Assembly: GCA_026418015.1 (NCBI GenBank)
Contig: JAOACE010000013.1
Coordinates: 62,001 to 126,000, forward strand
DNA from: Leptospiraceae bacterium
GTDB taxonomy: Bacteria > Spirochaetota > Leptospiria > Leptospirales > Leptonemataceae
Direction: 5' to 3'
DNA: 64,000 nucleotides
Part shown: piece by piece, positions 18,477-27,276 of the stretch
Layout: each line of letters begins with the position of its first letter
How positions within the stretch are numbered: the first letter of the stretch is position 1
The notes under the pieces: model-generated
Seen by the model: only the letters and a program-made list of their open reading frames with translations
Databases searched by the model: none
What the model was told of the DNA's origin: nothing
Program-made: the position numbers and the translations under genes

Positions 18477-19441
18477 TTAAAAATTAATTGGTGGTAAAGA
18501 AATAGAAGATGGATTACATAGATACATTTCCTCATAAGAATAAAGATAAACTCCATTACATAAGTTATATACATCTACTTTACGATAACATATAATATTA
18601 TGATTGGGAGGTGTACCATATACTTCTTGACGAATTTGATTTGTCCGACGATGATCTTCCCATACTAAACCAAAATAACATATCAACCATGGATGTTTTT
18701 GAAAAATATTCTGACCTCCCCCACATCCTCCTCGTGTTGTAAAGAATTTTGATTTCGGGCTTTCTGCTATACCTACTTCATTATTGTCTTGTTCTTCTGC
18801 CTTCGCTTTTAATTTTAATTCCATAGAAAAATCTTTCTCCTCTTCTGTCTCTTTATCCTTTACCTTACATCCTTCTATTCGGATTGTTAATTCATCTCCC
18901 TTCGGTGATATTCCACCTCCTGCATTACATTCTTCGCTTACTATATATTCTCTATCCCCTTCTCTTATCGTTATTGTATTCTGAGATGCCTCTTCTCCCT
19001 CTATACTCTTTCTATAAAACTTCGTTCCATTTCCTATATCTACATCATATATCTCTGCTTTGAATTCTATCGGCACTGTATTCAATTTTACCTTAAATTC
19101 CAGTCTATCCTGATTCTCTGATAATGTATTCGACTCCTCTGAACTATATTCTATTAAACTAATTTTCGCTTCTTCTTCCTTATTCGCATTAAAGGGTATC
19201 TCTTTTTCTCCTATCTTTATAACAGAATCTCTTTGTTCTGTTTCCTGAACAGGTTGATTTAATAACGATAAAACCCACATCGCAGTTTTATTTTCTTCTT
19301 TTGTTCCCAAACCACAATATAGAATAATCGATAATCCTATTATGGTTCCAAACGAAAAGCCAATCTTTTTATGAATTGAATTGAATTGAATTGAATTGAA
19401 TTGAATTGTTTTATTTTATTTTTTAGGTTTTGTATCTTCAT
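18477..19441 (-). CDS. repeat-interrupted (phase-variable, currently off) surface-protein gene
   Basis: A strong ribosome-binding site (AAGGAGG, around 19448-19454) is followed by ATG at 19441. The reading frame passes through seven GAATT/AATTC units and then meets TAA after about 34 codons. The long downstream frame (18477 to about 19370) is open and encodes, in order, a hydrophobic signal segment (KKIGFSFGTIIGLSIILYC), an acidic stretch, and a Cys/Gly-rich C-terminal part (GGCGGGQ). Removing one unit or adding two joins ATG and body into one frame of about 319 aa. The lipobox-like ILYC is weak. Without a switch, only an internal TTG at 19310 would give a 277-aa leaderless-signal protein. 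Function unknown. Confidence 0.7.
19373..19408. repeat. pentanucleotide tandem repeat, seven units
   Basis: Seven perfect copies of GAATT (19373-19407) plus one further G. On the coding (minus) strand these are AATTC units inside the first codons of the surface-protein gene. Because five is not a multiple of three, gain or loss of units moves the reading frame; six or nine units would restore it, while seven does not. Confidence 0.95.
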
Positions 19442-19544
19442 TGCTATCCTCCTTTATGTATTATTTTATTGTTTATTTATAATTTTTATATAATATAAAT
19501 TCTGACAATATTTTTTTCTTTGTTTATAAAAAAATTTTTTAAAA

Positions 19545-19590
19545 TTGTCCCTTTTTGGACAAAAAAGGTATCGTTTTGTCCTTTTTGGGA
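19545..19590. promoter_or_regulatory. inverted repeat plus imperfect second copy in a divergent promoter region
   Basis: TTGTCC-CTTTTT-GGACAA (19545-19562) is a perfect 6-bp inverted repeat. A second near copy begins at 19576 (TTGTCC-TTTTT-GGGA). Both lie between the divergent surface-protein gene (start 19441) and the Bdr-like gene (start 19732). This arrangement suits an operator for a dimeric regulator, though the first copy could also form a hairpin in the minus-strand leader. Confidence 0.4.
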
Positions 19591-19731
19591 TAATATTTAT
19601 AATAATACATTTATTATATTTGTAAAATATTGGATTTTCTTTTTTAATCTGTCTGATGGATTAATAATTTAAAAAATATTCTTATAACAAATTTTTCTTT
19701 CTTAATAAAATTGTTTTATTATTATGTTACT

Positions 19732-20256
19732 ATGCCTTTAAAAGCAGATATTAGAAGAGCTAAAATTAAAAAATTTATTACTTTTCTTAAAGAAAATAAA
19801 GAAGATATAGCCATACAAGAATTAGATGAAATCTTTGAAGAAATTACCGAAGAACAACAAAATTATGTCCAAAAATCAGAATTACGAGAATTAATTATCG
19901 AAGTTCGAGAAGGTTTTAAAACAATGGATAAACGTTTTCAGGATCTTATCCACTATACGGACAAAAGATTCGAAGAACAATTGCATTATATGGATAAACG
20001 TTTTGAAGAACAATTACAATATATGAATAAACGCTTTGAAGAGCAATTACAATATATGAATAAACGCTTCGAAGCCATAGATAAAAGATTCGAAGATACG
20101 AATAAAAGAATTCATTTCATCCAATGGTTAATAGTAGTGTTAGTTAGTATTTTATTTAGTACAATGACGTATTTTAATAATAAAAATTTTGATATTTTAC
20201 AAAAGATTTTAGAAACAAATCAACAAATTCAACAAGAGCTAAAAAATAGAAAATAA
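19732..20256 (+). CDS. Bdr-like repetitive coiled-coil membrane protein
   Basis: 174 aa from the ATG at 19732 (MPLKADIRRA); the frame is open a little further upstream from a TTG. A charged helical N-terminus leads into four 11-residue repeats at about 66-109 of the form DKRFEEQLQYM, then a degenerate stretch (NKRFEAIDKRFED). A membrane segment (about 129-148, FIQWLIVVLVSILFSTM) and a 26-residue polar tail follow. This is the architecture of Borrelia Bdr proteins and of DUF1640-like coiled-coil proteins: an inner-membrane protein with the coiled coil in the cytoplasm. Function in the family is poorly known. Divergent from the phase-variable gene. Confidence 0.7.
   Translation: MPLKADIRRAKIKKFITFLKENKEDIAIQELDEIFEEITEEQQNYVQKSELRELIIEVREGFKTMDKRFQDLIHYTDKRFEEQLHYMDKRFEEQLQYMNKRFEEQLQYMNKRFEAIDKRFEDTNKRIHFIQWLIVVLVSILFSTMTYFNNKNFDILQKILETNQQIQQELKNRK
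19927..20058 (+). repeat. 33-bp in-frame tandem repeat, four units
   Basis: Four 33-bp units at 19927, 19960, 19993 and 20026 encode 11-residue repeats. The last three are near-identical at the DNA level, and the last two differ at only a few bases. Because each unit is a multiple of three, copy-number change would lengthen or shorten the coiled coil without a frameshift. Confidence 0.85.
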
Positions 20257-20345
20257 AATTTTGGTTTTTCCTCTATATTTGTATATTTATCAATAATTGT
20301 TATTATTTTCTTGCCTATTAAAAAAACTATATTTTATTGTTTTGT

Positions 20346-20720
20346 ATGAAGGAAAATTCAGATTCTATACACAATAATCAACAAAGCGAAGAACAAAATG
20401 ATCTTTCCAATCAAAATCCAGAGTTAATTTCTAAATTATGGGAAGAAGTAAAAAAAGTTTATGATCCAGAAATTGGTTTCTCTATCGTAGATTTAGGGCT
20501 TGTTTATGATATATGGACAGAAGGAAATAAAGCATTTGTAAAAATGACTTTAACTTCAATGGGTTGTCCAGCTGGTCCTTATTTAGAACACGAAGTAAAA
20601 GAAGCATGTAAGCGTGTAAATGGTATAGAAGAAGCAATTGTAGAAATTACATTTTCTCCTCCATGGGATCCAAGAGAAATGGCAAGCGAAGAAGTAAAAA
20701 TGATGTTAGGTATTTATTGA
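20346..20720 (+). CDS. DUF59/MIP18-family iron-sulfur assembly protein (SufT/PaaD-like)
   Basis: 124 aa from the ATG at 20346. The whole body (about 30-124) is a DUF59 domain: LWEEVKKVYDPEIGFSIVDLGLVYD, then MTLTSMGCPAGPYLEHEV with the conserved cysteine, and ending ITFSPPWDPREMASEEVKMMLG. Family members help load or mature iron-sulfur clusters, as SufT does, or form part of the phenylacetyl-CoA oxygenase (PaaD). No paa or suf genes lie nearby, so a general Fe-S role is more likely. Only 8 nt separate it from the cytochrome-like lipoprotein gene. Confidence 0.85.
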   Translation: MKENSDSIHNNQQSEEQNDLSNQNPELISKLWEEVKKVYDPEIGFSIVDLGLVYDIWTEGNKAFVKMTLTSMGCPAGPYLEHEVKEACKRVNGIEEAIVEITFSPPWDPREMASEEVKMMLGIY

Positions 20721-20728
20721 TTTTATAA

Positions 20729-21127
20729 ATGAAAAATAAATTAATTTTTATTATTGTTATTTTTATATTTTTATTTTGTAAATTACAAAACGAAGAAGAT
20801 AAGAAGAAAAACGAACTAATTCAAACCCTTTTACTAAATAGTATTAATTCTAATTGTAAAGTATATTCTCTATCAGAAGAGCCAACATTTACAGAATTAC
20901 ATCAAAAAAATGTATTCGAAAACTGTCTAAAATGTCATAATTATACTATGCATGAAGGTAATTTAAATTTAAATGATTATAATCAAACGAAAATTAGAGT
21001 TGTTCCTTATGCACCGCAGGAATCCTTATTATACCAGACTATTACTATTGGTAGTATGAAGGATTATTCCAATTCCTGTACAAATGATGCAGTTCGCAAA
21101 TGGATTCAATATGGTGCTAAAGAATAA
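20729..21127 (+). CDS. c-type cytochrome-like lipoprotein
   Basis: 132 aa. Lipoprotein signal peptide with lipidated Cys17 (IFIFLFC). One covalent heme site, CLKCH (C66, C69, H70). The following pattern (LNLNDYNQTKIRVVPYAPQESLLYQTIT and later AVRKWIQYGA) matches small monoheme cytochrome domains with a distant Met ligand, here probably in GSMKDY. Two more cysteines (C43 and that in NSCTND) could pair. It would be anchored on the periplasmic face and carry electrons. Likely co-transcribed with the DUF59 gene, and it ends 1 nt before the convergent folE2 stop. Confidence 0.75.
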   Translation: MKNKLIFIIVIFIFLFCKLQNEEDKKKNELIQTLLLNSINSNCKVYSLSEEPTFTELHQKNVFENCLKCHNYTMHEGNLNLNDYNQTKIRVVPYAPQESLLYQTITIGSMKDYSNSCTNDAVRKWIQYGAKE

Positions 21128-21128
21128 T

Positions 21129-22088
21129 TTATTTTAAACCTCCCTTGATTCCTTTGTAAATTTTGGCAAAAGCATTATGACTATGTAAAGATTCAAAATG
21201 TTCAATTTCAGCTTTCCAGTCTAAAATTTTACTTTCATTATCTAATACTTGATGCAATCGTCTTGCTACATGTTCTACAAAAATAGGATTCATACCATTC
21301 AAAATAGCAAATGCCTGTTCATCAATACGTTTAACCATACTTTGTGTTTCTGTTGGAATAGCTTTACGTAATAATTCTACAAGATAAGGAATAAAAAATT
21401 CTTCTTCTGGTGCTATTTGTACAGTTACTCTTGCTCTGGAACGTTGTGCATGGGCCGTTGCAATTCCATTACCTTCTTGTGTTAATCCTTGAGCATATTC
21501 GTATTCATATTGTTGAGCTAACGATAAACTACAAGGACAAGTAGACGAATATTCATAATCCACTGTATAAAATAATTGAAAATGGTTTTCTTTTAAGAAC
21601 GCTTCGATTTTAGAAGAATAATACTGCCAACCCCAATTATCGCTTTTAAGGGATTTTTGCTTCATAGGGTAAGAAAATTCTAATACTAAATGAGCATATT
21701 CGAATAAATCTTCTGATTCTTCATCGCGCATTTCTATTTGATATCGCTTTAATATCTTTTCGATTAAAGCATGACTAATGGGATGAAAAGATGTTTCTTC
21801 TTGTAAGATTGCACATAATCTACTCATGTTTATGCCCGTCTTCCCTTCTTTTAAGTTTACCCTCATAGAGGCAATACAATCGTGGTTCATAACCGGCTTT
21901 TCGGGTAATTCCAAATGTTCAAACATGATAGGAATTCTGTATCGCGTAATCCCCACTTCTTGAATTCTAATCCCTGTCTTATCGGGGAGTTTTTGGTAGT
22001 CAGATAGTCCTTTTTCGTCTTTTATAGGAAAATGATTTTTATTATTATAAATTTTAGACAATATTTCTTGATTTTCTAAACGTGCCAT
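21129..22088 (-). CDS. folE2: GTP cyclohydrolase I, type IB (FolE2)
   Basis: 319 aa. Converts GTP to 7,8-dihydroneopterin triphosphate, the first step to folate and to queuosine precursors. Family blocks seen: the N-terminal VGITRYRIPIMF, the metal/active-site cysteine in SSTCPCSLSLAQQYEY, the histidine-bearing NGIATAHAQRSRARVTV and the C-terminal HVARRLHQVLDN and ESLHSHNAFAKI. FolE2 does not depend strictly on zinc, so it is often used under zinc limitation; no Zur site is evident. It lies 76 nt after mnmC on the same strand. Confidence 0.92.
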   Translation of the reverse strand: MARLENQEILSKIYNNKNHFPIKDEKGLSDYQKLPDKTGIRIQEVGITRYRIPIMFEHLELPEKPVMNHDCIASMRVNLKEGKTGINMSRLCAILQEETSFHPISHALIEKILKRYQIEMRDEESEDLFEYAHLVLEFSYPMKQKSLKSDNWGWQYYSSKIEAFLKENHFQLFYTVDYEYSSTCPCSLSLAQQYEYEYAQGLTQEGNGIATAHAQRSRARVTVQIAPEEEFFIPYLVELLRKAIPTETQSMVKRIDEQAFAILNGMNPIFVEHVARRLHQVLDNESKILDWKAEIEHFESLHSHNAFAKIYKGIKGGLK

Positions 22089-22164
22089 TTTAAATTCCTT
22101 TTTCTTAAAACATTATCTTTTTGTAGTATAATAATTTGTGAATCAAAAGACAAGTTTAAAATCA

Positions 22165-24054
22165 TTATAAATTAAAAATTTTTCTATTCTGACTCGAGCG
22201 CCATTTTCTAAAAACAAATCGAGCTGGCGATAAATCGTGTAATAAAGATGATTCTATGGGAAGAGGATCTTGGTGGATCATACTTGCAATGATTTCGGAA
22301 GATAGAAATGAGGTAGTATATCCCCTTGTCCCATGACAAGCATGGATAAAAATGTTGTTATGTTCAGGGATAAAAATATCTTTATAATAATATCTTTTAT
22401 TCGGGTTTAAGTTTTTTAAATTTTGGATAAAGGTTTCCCAATGGGTTAATCTTCCAACAACTGGTAGATAATCCTTAGACTGACATCGAAAGCCAACAAA
22501 TGCTTCTGTGGGTATAGTAAATTCATAATGGGAATGATTTTGAGCAATTTCTTTAAAAACAGAAGGGAAATTTTGTTCTAGTTTTTGTAAAATATATTGA
22601 TCCGAAACCCTTTCTCTATTTTGACTGAAAAGATAATATTCGAAAGAAGAGCCTAAATAGATTTTTTGTTTTAGGGCAAAAAGAGAAATATCAGCTATTA
22701 TATTTTTTTTAATAAGTGATTTTATAAATTTTTTATTAAAACGAATGAATTGCCCTCGAACCTTTTGATAATCGATATAAGACAAAAGAGAAAATTTTTC
22801 TAAATCGTAAGAATTACAAAACACAAGAGCATCCACTTCGTAAATAGAATTTTTATGATCTTGTAAAAGAATATTTTCTTTAGTGGATAATACATCGATG
22901 ATTTCTGTATTTGGATAAAAACAAAAGCTATCAGAATATTCGTTAAGCACTATTTTAATTTGATTCAATAATTCTTTTGTATCTATTATACCACCTCGTT
23001 TATTAATAAAACAATTTTGGTTTTTCCTTAAACAATAAGAAGGTATACGATAACATTCTACAAAAAAAGGTAATTTTTCTAGGTATTGATGCTTTTTTAG
23101 GATTAATGTATCTTTATATATTTTATAAAAATCCTTATGAAAAAATTTTAACAAAAAAGATAATAAATAATTATAACTTTTTAATGTATAATCTGATAGA
23201 TTGTTCTTTGTTGTACTTATATATGGCATTACAGAAGCTACATCAATGCCCGAAGAGCCTTGCAAAAAATCCGCATTTCTGTCGAATAGAAAAACTTTAT
23301 ATCCTCTTTTTAAAAGAAGAATTGCTGTTGTTATACCAGAAATTCCTGCTCCAATAATACCAACAGATTCGATTTTTGGAGATATTTTTTGTTCGTTGGA
23401 AAGAAAATATCCCCAAAGCATTTCTTTTTTGTTTTTAAACCCCTTTCGCTTTTGGATAATAAAACCATTTTTAATAAGACCACGTTTTACAATTCCAGCA
23501 GAACTAAATGTAGCGAAAGTCGTTTGATTGTAAGATAATCTTGCCATCTCTTGGTAGATTTCTTCGCGCCACATTTCTGGATTTTTCGAAGGAGCAAAAC
23601 CATCAAGATACCATGCATCAAATTTAGAATTATCGGGAATCAGTCTTAACATATCGACTACATCACCAATCATAAGAGTGAGTCGAATTCTAGGATGAAG
23701 ATAAATCGTAGAAAATCCTTCAATAGGATAATAAATTTTTTTAAATAGATCAATCAAACCTTTAAGTTGCAAAGATATTTCTAAAAAGCGATTGAGTGCT
23801 TTTTGAATTTCTGCAGGTTTTAAAGGATATTTTTCTATGGAATAATAATAAAGGGTATGATGTTGGTTTTTTTCTAAAAAAATCTTAGCTGTCAATAAAA
23901 AATTTAATCCAGTACCAAATCCTAATTCGCAAACAGAAAAATCTTTTGGCAGCATAAAGCGTTCGTGTAATTGATTACCTTCGATAAAGACATATTGGGA
24001 TTCTTCTATTCCCTCTTCGTTAAAATAAATATCTTGAAATTTTTCGCTATACAT
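22165..24054 (-). CDS. mnmC: bifunctional tRNA wobble-uridine modification enzyme MnmC
   Basis: 629 aa, the usual two-domain length. N-terminal methyltransferase (about 1-230): EEGIEESQYVFIEGN, CELGFGTGLNFLL for SAM binding, and DAWYLDGFAPSKNPEMW. C-terminal FAD oxidase (about 235-620): the Rossmann motif VGIIGAGISGITTAILLLK, GSSGIDVASVMPYIS, and HACHGTRGYTTSFLSSEIIA near the end. It converts cmnm5s2U to mnm5s2U at position 34 of tRNAs. The start at 24054 lies 16 nt from the divergent M50-like gene. Confidence 0.93.
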   Translation of the reverse strand: MYSEKFQDIYFNEEGIEESQYVFIEGNQLHERFMLPKDFSVCELGFGTGLNFLLTAKIFLEKNQHHTLYYYSIEKYPLKPAEIQKALNRFLEISLQLKGLIDLFKKIYYPIEGFSTIYLHPRIRLTLMIGDVVDMLRLIPDNSKFDAWYLDGFAPSKNPEMWREEIYQEMARLSYNQTTFATFSSAGIVKRGLIKNGFIIQKRKGFKNKKEMLWGYFLSNEQKISPKIESVGIIGAGISGITTAILLLKRGYKVFLFDRNADFLQGSSGIDVASVMPYISTTKNNLSDYTLKSYNYLLSFLLKFFHKDFYKIYKDTLILKKHQYLEKLPFFVECYRIPSYCLRKNQNCFINKRGGIIDTKELLNQIKIVLNEYSDSFCFYPNTEIIDVLSTKENILLQDHKNSIYEVDALVFCNSYDLEKFSLLSYIDYQKVRGQFIRFNKKFIKSLIKKNIIADISLFALKQKIYLGSSFEYYLFSQNRERVSDQYILQKLEQNFPSVFKEIAQNHSHYEFTIPTEAFVGFRCQSKDYLPVVGRLTHWETFIQNLKNLNPNKRYYYKDIFIPEHNNIFIHACHGTRGYTTSFLSSEIIASMIHQDPLPIESSLLHDLSPARFVFRKWRSSQNRKIFNL

Positions 24055-24070
24055 TCGATAATAATAATTA

Positions 24071-24889
24071 ATGAAATTATGGATTGTTTTAGTAACCTTT
24101 TTTTTGTCTTTGATTCTTTGGGAAAGTCCTTTTTTATTTCCTTTTAAGATGTTAGCTGTTTTAATCCACGAATTATGGCATAGTTTTATTGCTATGTTTT
24201 TTAACGTAGATTGGATTCAATTCCATATCTATTCGGATGAATCGGGCAAAACCCTTATAAAAGGCAACTTACCCTTTTTAGGTTTTATTCTTACCGCTTC
24301 GGCTGGATATATTGGTTCTGTTGTTACTGCATCCTTGTTTCTTCGTGCAAGTTTAAAGCAAGAACTACAAGATTGGTATTATTTAATTTTTGCTTCACTA
24401 CTCTTGATTGTTTCTTTTGTTTTTGCTAAGGTAGGTACGTTGACGTTTCTGATCGCTTTTCTTTGGAGCATTGCGTTAATCATTCTTTATTTTCTGAATA
24501 AAAAGCTAGCATTTTCTTTATTTATTGCAATCCAAAGCTTTATTTTATTCTATAGTTTTTACGATTTGTTGGATTTTTCTAAAAAACCCTTCGAGTCTGA
24601 CATTGGCATTTTGTACAATTTTCTTAAATCGAAAAATGTTTCTCTTGGCGAAGAAAAATCTTTTGTCTACACCATAGCATCGATTTGGATTTCTCTTATA
24701 ATCTATATTTTTTATAAATTAGTGATACATTCTATTTTCGAAGAAGCAACTGAATCAATTCCAGAAGATTCTACTCCAAACGAAACAATCATGGATATTA
24801 CAAATTCACCAACGGAACCACAAGAAATTCCTTTACCAAAAGATTTGCCAACAGACGAAGAAATAAATAAATTGATCAACAATTCTTAA
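24071..24889 (+). CDS. M50B-like membrane zinc metalloprotease
   Basis: 272 aa. HELWH (H33, E34, H37) in the second half of the first hydrophobic region is the HExxH zinc site of M50-type site-2 proteases. Several more membrane segments follow, with a glycine-rich SAGYIGSVVTASLFL as in M50B proteins. The C-terminal about 40 residues are acidic and Pro/Thr-rich and cytoplasmic. It may cleave membrane proteins within the bilayer, but family members without known targets are common. Divergent from mnmC; 2 nt before the HAD gene, so likely co-transcribed with it. Confidence 0.75.
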   Translation: MKLWIVLVTFFLSLILWESPFLFPFKMLAVLIHELWHSFIAMFFNVDWIQFHIYSDESGKTLIKGNLPFLGFILTASAGYIGSVVTASLFLRASLKQELQDWYYLIFASLLLIVSFVFAKVGTLTFLIAFLWSIALIILYFLNKKLAFSLFIAIQSFILFYSFYDLLDFSKKPFESDIGILYNFLKSKNVSLGEEKSFVYTIASIWISLIIYIFYKLVIHSIFEEATESIPEDSTPNETIMDITNSPTEPQEIPLPKDLPTDEEINKLINNS

Positions 24890-24891
24890 AT

Positions 24892-25509
24892 ATGGCAAAT
24901 CGGACAATTATCTTCGATTTAGGCAAAGTATTAATAGATTTTAGTTTCGATCCTTTCTATGATTGGATAGAAAATCATACCAATAGAACAAGAAAAGATG
25001 TTTATAAATTTTTAAAAGAAAATCAACTCATTAAAGATTACGAACTAGGCAAAATCTCTTCTAAGGTTTTTTTTGAATCTCTAAAAGAATTTCTAAATAC
25101 TGACTGCTCCGTAGAATTTCTAAAAGAATTATGGAATGATATTTTTTCTCCCATAGAAGAAAACATTGAACTTCTAAAAGAACTTTTTTTAAACAAAGAA
25201 AAATACAAGATTCAACTAGGACTTTTATCCAACACAAACGATGAACACATAAAGTACTTAGAAAAACATTATGATATTTTTTCTTTCTTTGATGCGAAGG
25301 TTTTCTCGTATCAAGTTCATCTCGAAAAACCCCAAAAAGAAATCTATGAATATACGTTAAATCTTTTAAAAACTAAACCAGTAGTGACATTATTTATCGA
25401 CGATAAAATGGAAAATGTAGAAGGTGCAAAACAATTGGGCATTCATTCAATTCATTACCAACCACATATAAATTTAAAAAATATCATAAATTCATTTGTA
25501 AAATATTGA
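24892..25509 (+). CDS. HAD-superfamily hydrolase, subfamily IA
   Basis: 205 aa. Motif I FDLGKVLIDF (D8) holds the nucleophile; the second Asp of DxD is replaced by Gly, as in many YihX-like members. Motif II GLLSNTND, motif III Lys in HLEKPQKEIYEY, and motif IV TLFIDDKMENVEGAKQLG are all present. Such enzymes are phosphatases on sugar phosphates or nucleotides. The substrate is not predictable. It follows the M50-like gene after 2 nt. Confidence 0.88.
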   Translation: MANRTIIFDLGKVLIDFSFDPFYDWIENHTNRTRKDVYKFLKENQLIKDYELGKISSKVFFESLKEFLNTDCSVEFLKELWNDIFSPIEENIELLKELFLNKEKYKIQLGLLSNTNDEHIKYLEKHYDIFSFFDAKVFSYQVHLEKPQKEIYEYTLNLLKTKPVVTLFIDDKMENVEGAKQLGIHSIHYQPHINLKNIINSFVKY

Positions 25510-25811
25510 TAAAATTCTCGATTAAACAAATCCAAAAACGAAAATAACACGATAAAAAATTATTCTAATTTTAAATTTAAATCAATTTTTAACGTTTCTA
25601 ACAAAAGAATGTCATTTAGTTTTATCGTAATTTTAATATTTTTAACAGAAATTTTATATTTTTATTATTAATTTATCATAATTCTTTGTTAGAATTTCGC
25701 AAGAATAGGAGAAAGTTTTTAGGATATTTTTTAAAATTCAATTTTTAAGAAATCATACATTATAAAAATTTTATATAATAATTTAATCATTTCTTTATAG
25801 GAGTTAAATCC
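25510..25811. other. AT-rich intergenic region
   Basis: About 300 bp with no open frame of note. It holds mostly A/T runs. Near the end a GGAG sits a few bases before the ATG of the glycosyltransferase gene at 25812 and serves as its ribosome-binding site. I see no convincing hairpin terminator or RNA gene. Confidence 0.5.
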
Positions 25812-27194
25812 ATGATGTTTGATATAATATCAAAAGACTTAAAACTAGAAGGTCCGGAATATTATCAAACCCAAAATAAACAAAACATATCTATTCTTGA
25901 ATTATCAAATTTTTTAAAAAATCATTTTCTCTACAAAAGCCTTTTATTTATCTACAATCAAAATTTATCTGGAAATAATCGATTCTCCAATGTTTATAAT
26001 ATTTTTTTAAAAAAGAATTATCCATCGAAAAAAATTGCCTACATCACCGATACATTTTTAGAAATTAATGGCGTTGCAAAAACAACTCAGAAATTACTAG
26101 CATTAACAAATCAATACAAATTCAACATTGATTTTATTGTTTCGTATGATTGCGATATACCCAATCAAGAAAACTTGATTAACTTTAAACCAGAATTTTC
26201 TTTTAAATTGCCCGAGTATCGCGAAATTTCGATTAATTTTCCTAATTTTTTTGAGCTATTCCACTATATCGAAAAGAATCATTTTGATATGATTTATTCA
26301 CCAACCCCAGGACCAATGGGGATTATGGCTTTTGTTATATCGAAAATTTTGAATCTTCCTTTTATTTGTTCGTATCACACAGATTTTCCAGAATATGTTT
26401 ATCGCTATACTAGTGAACCATCGTTAAGGGATTTAGTCATCTTTCTTTTTAGGGTTTTTTATAACCTTAGTGATAAAGTGCTTGTTCCTTCTTTTTATTA
26501 TCAGAGAAAGTTGATCGAAATCGGAATAGAAAAAGAAAAAATCGAAGTCTTTAAAAGAGGAGTAAATTTAAAGAAATTTCATCCCAGTTATAGAAATAAA
26601 GATTTTTGGCGAAACTATGATTCTAATTATGACAACGAAGATGTCATTCTTTATACGGGAAGAATTGCCATCGAAAAGGATTTGGATGTATTTGTTAAAG
26701 TATACGAATTGATGAAGAACAACCCAAAAGTAAAATTTGTTATGGTAGGAGATGGTCCGTATTTAAAAGAGTTAAAAGAAATTTATAAAAATAAAATTAT
26801 TTTTACTGGTTTTCTCGAAGGCAAAGATTTATCGATTGCTTATGCATCATCAGACTATTTTTTATTTCCGAGCACAACAGAAACATTTGGAAACGTCATC
26901 TTAGAAGCAATGGCAAGTGGATTAATTCCATTAGTAGCAGATAAAGGAGCATCCCAAGAAAATATAATAAATCATATTACGGGATTTGTAATTGAAAATA
27001 ATGATCCAACAAAGTATAAACTCATATTAGAAAAATTGATTTATAACCATACTTTAAAATCACGGATAAAAAAGAATATTTTAAATTATATAGTCAACAT
27101 CGAAGAAGAATCACTATTGTTAGAAATGATCAACAAAATATCTTGTAAAGAAATTTCGAACACAATAAAAAATCAAATTATCTATGCTGAATGA
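25812..27194 (+). CDS. GT4-family glycosyltransferase
   Basis: 460 aa. The first about 70 residues are an unusual extension before the GT-B fold starts at KKIAYITDTFLEINGVAKTTQ, typical of the family close to SqdX/PimB/MgtA-like enzymes. The C-terminal half has ILYTGRIAIEKDLD, MVGDGPYLKEL, FTGFLEGKDL and the nucleotide-sugar-binding E-x7-E in PSTTETFGNVILEAMASG. It would transfer a sugar to a lipid or polysaccharide acceptor at the inner membrane. The start is supported by the GGAG ribosome-binding site. No neighbouring glycan cluster, so the product is unknown. Confidence 0.88.
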   Translation: MMFDIISKDLKLEGPEYYQTQNKQNISILELSNFLKNHFLYKSLLFIYNQNLSGNNRFSNVYNIFLKKNYPSKKIAYITDTFLEINGVAKTTQKLLALTNQYKFNIDFIVSYDCDIPNQENLINFKPEFSFKLPEYREISINFPNFFELFHYIEKNHFDMIYSPTPGPMGIMAFVISKILNLPFICSYHTDFPEYVYRYTSEPSLRDLVIFLFRVFYNLSDKVLVPSFYYQRKLIEIGIEKEKIEVFKRGVNLKKFHPSYRNKDFWRNYDSNYDNEDVILYTGRIAIEKDLDVFVKVYELMKNNPKVKFVMVGDGPYLKELKEIYKNKIIFTGFLEGKDLSIAYASSDYFLFPSTTETFGNVILEAMASGLIPLVADKGASQENIINHITGFVIENNDPTKYKLILEKLIYNHTLKSRIKKNILNYIVNIEEESLLLEMINKISCKEISNTIKNQIIYAE

Positions 27195-27276
27195 TGGTTG
27201 AAAAAGCGTGATAAAACTTTTTTTAAAATGTGCATACTTTAAAATGGTTTTTTTATACTCGATAATTTTTTGAATT

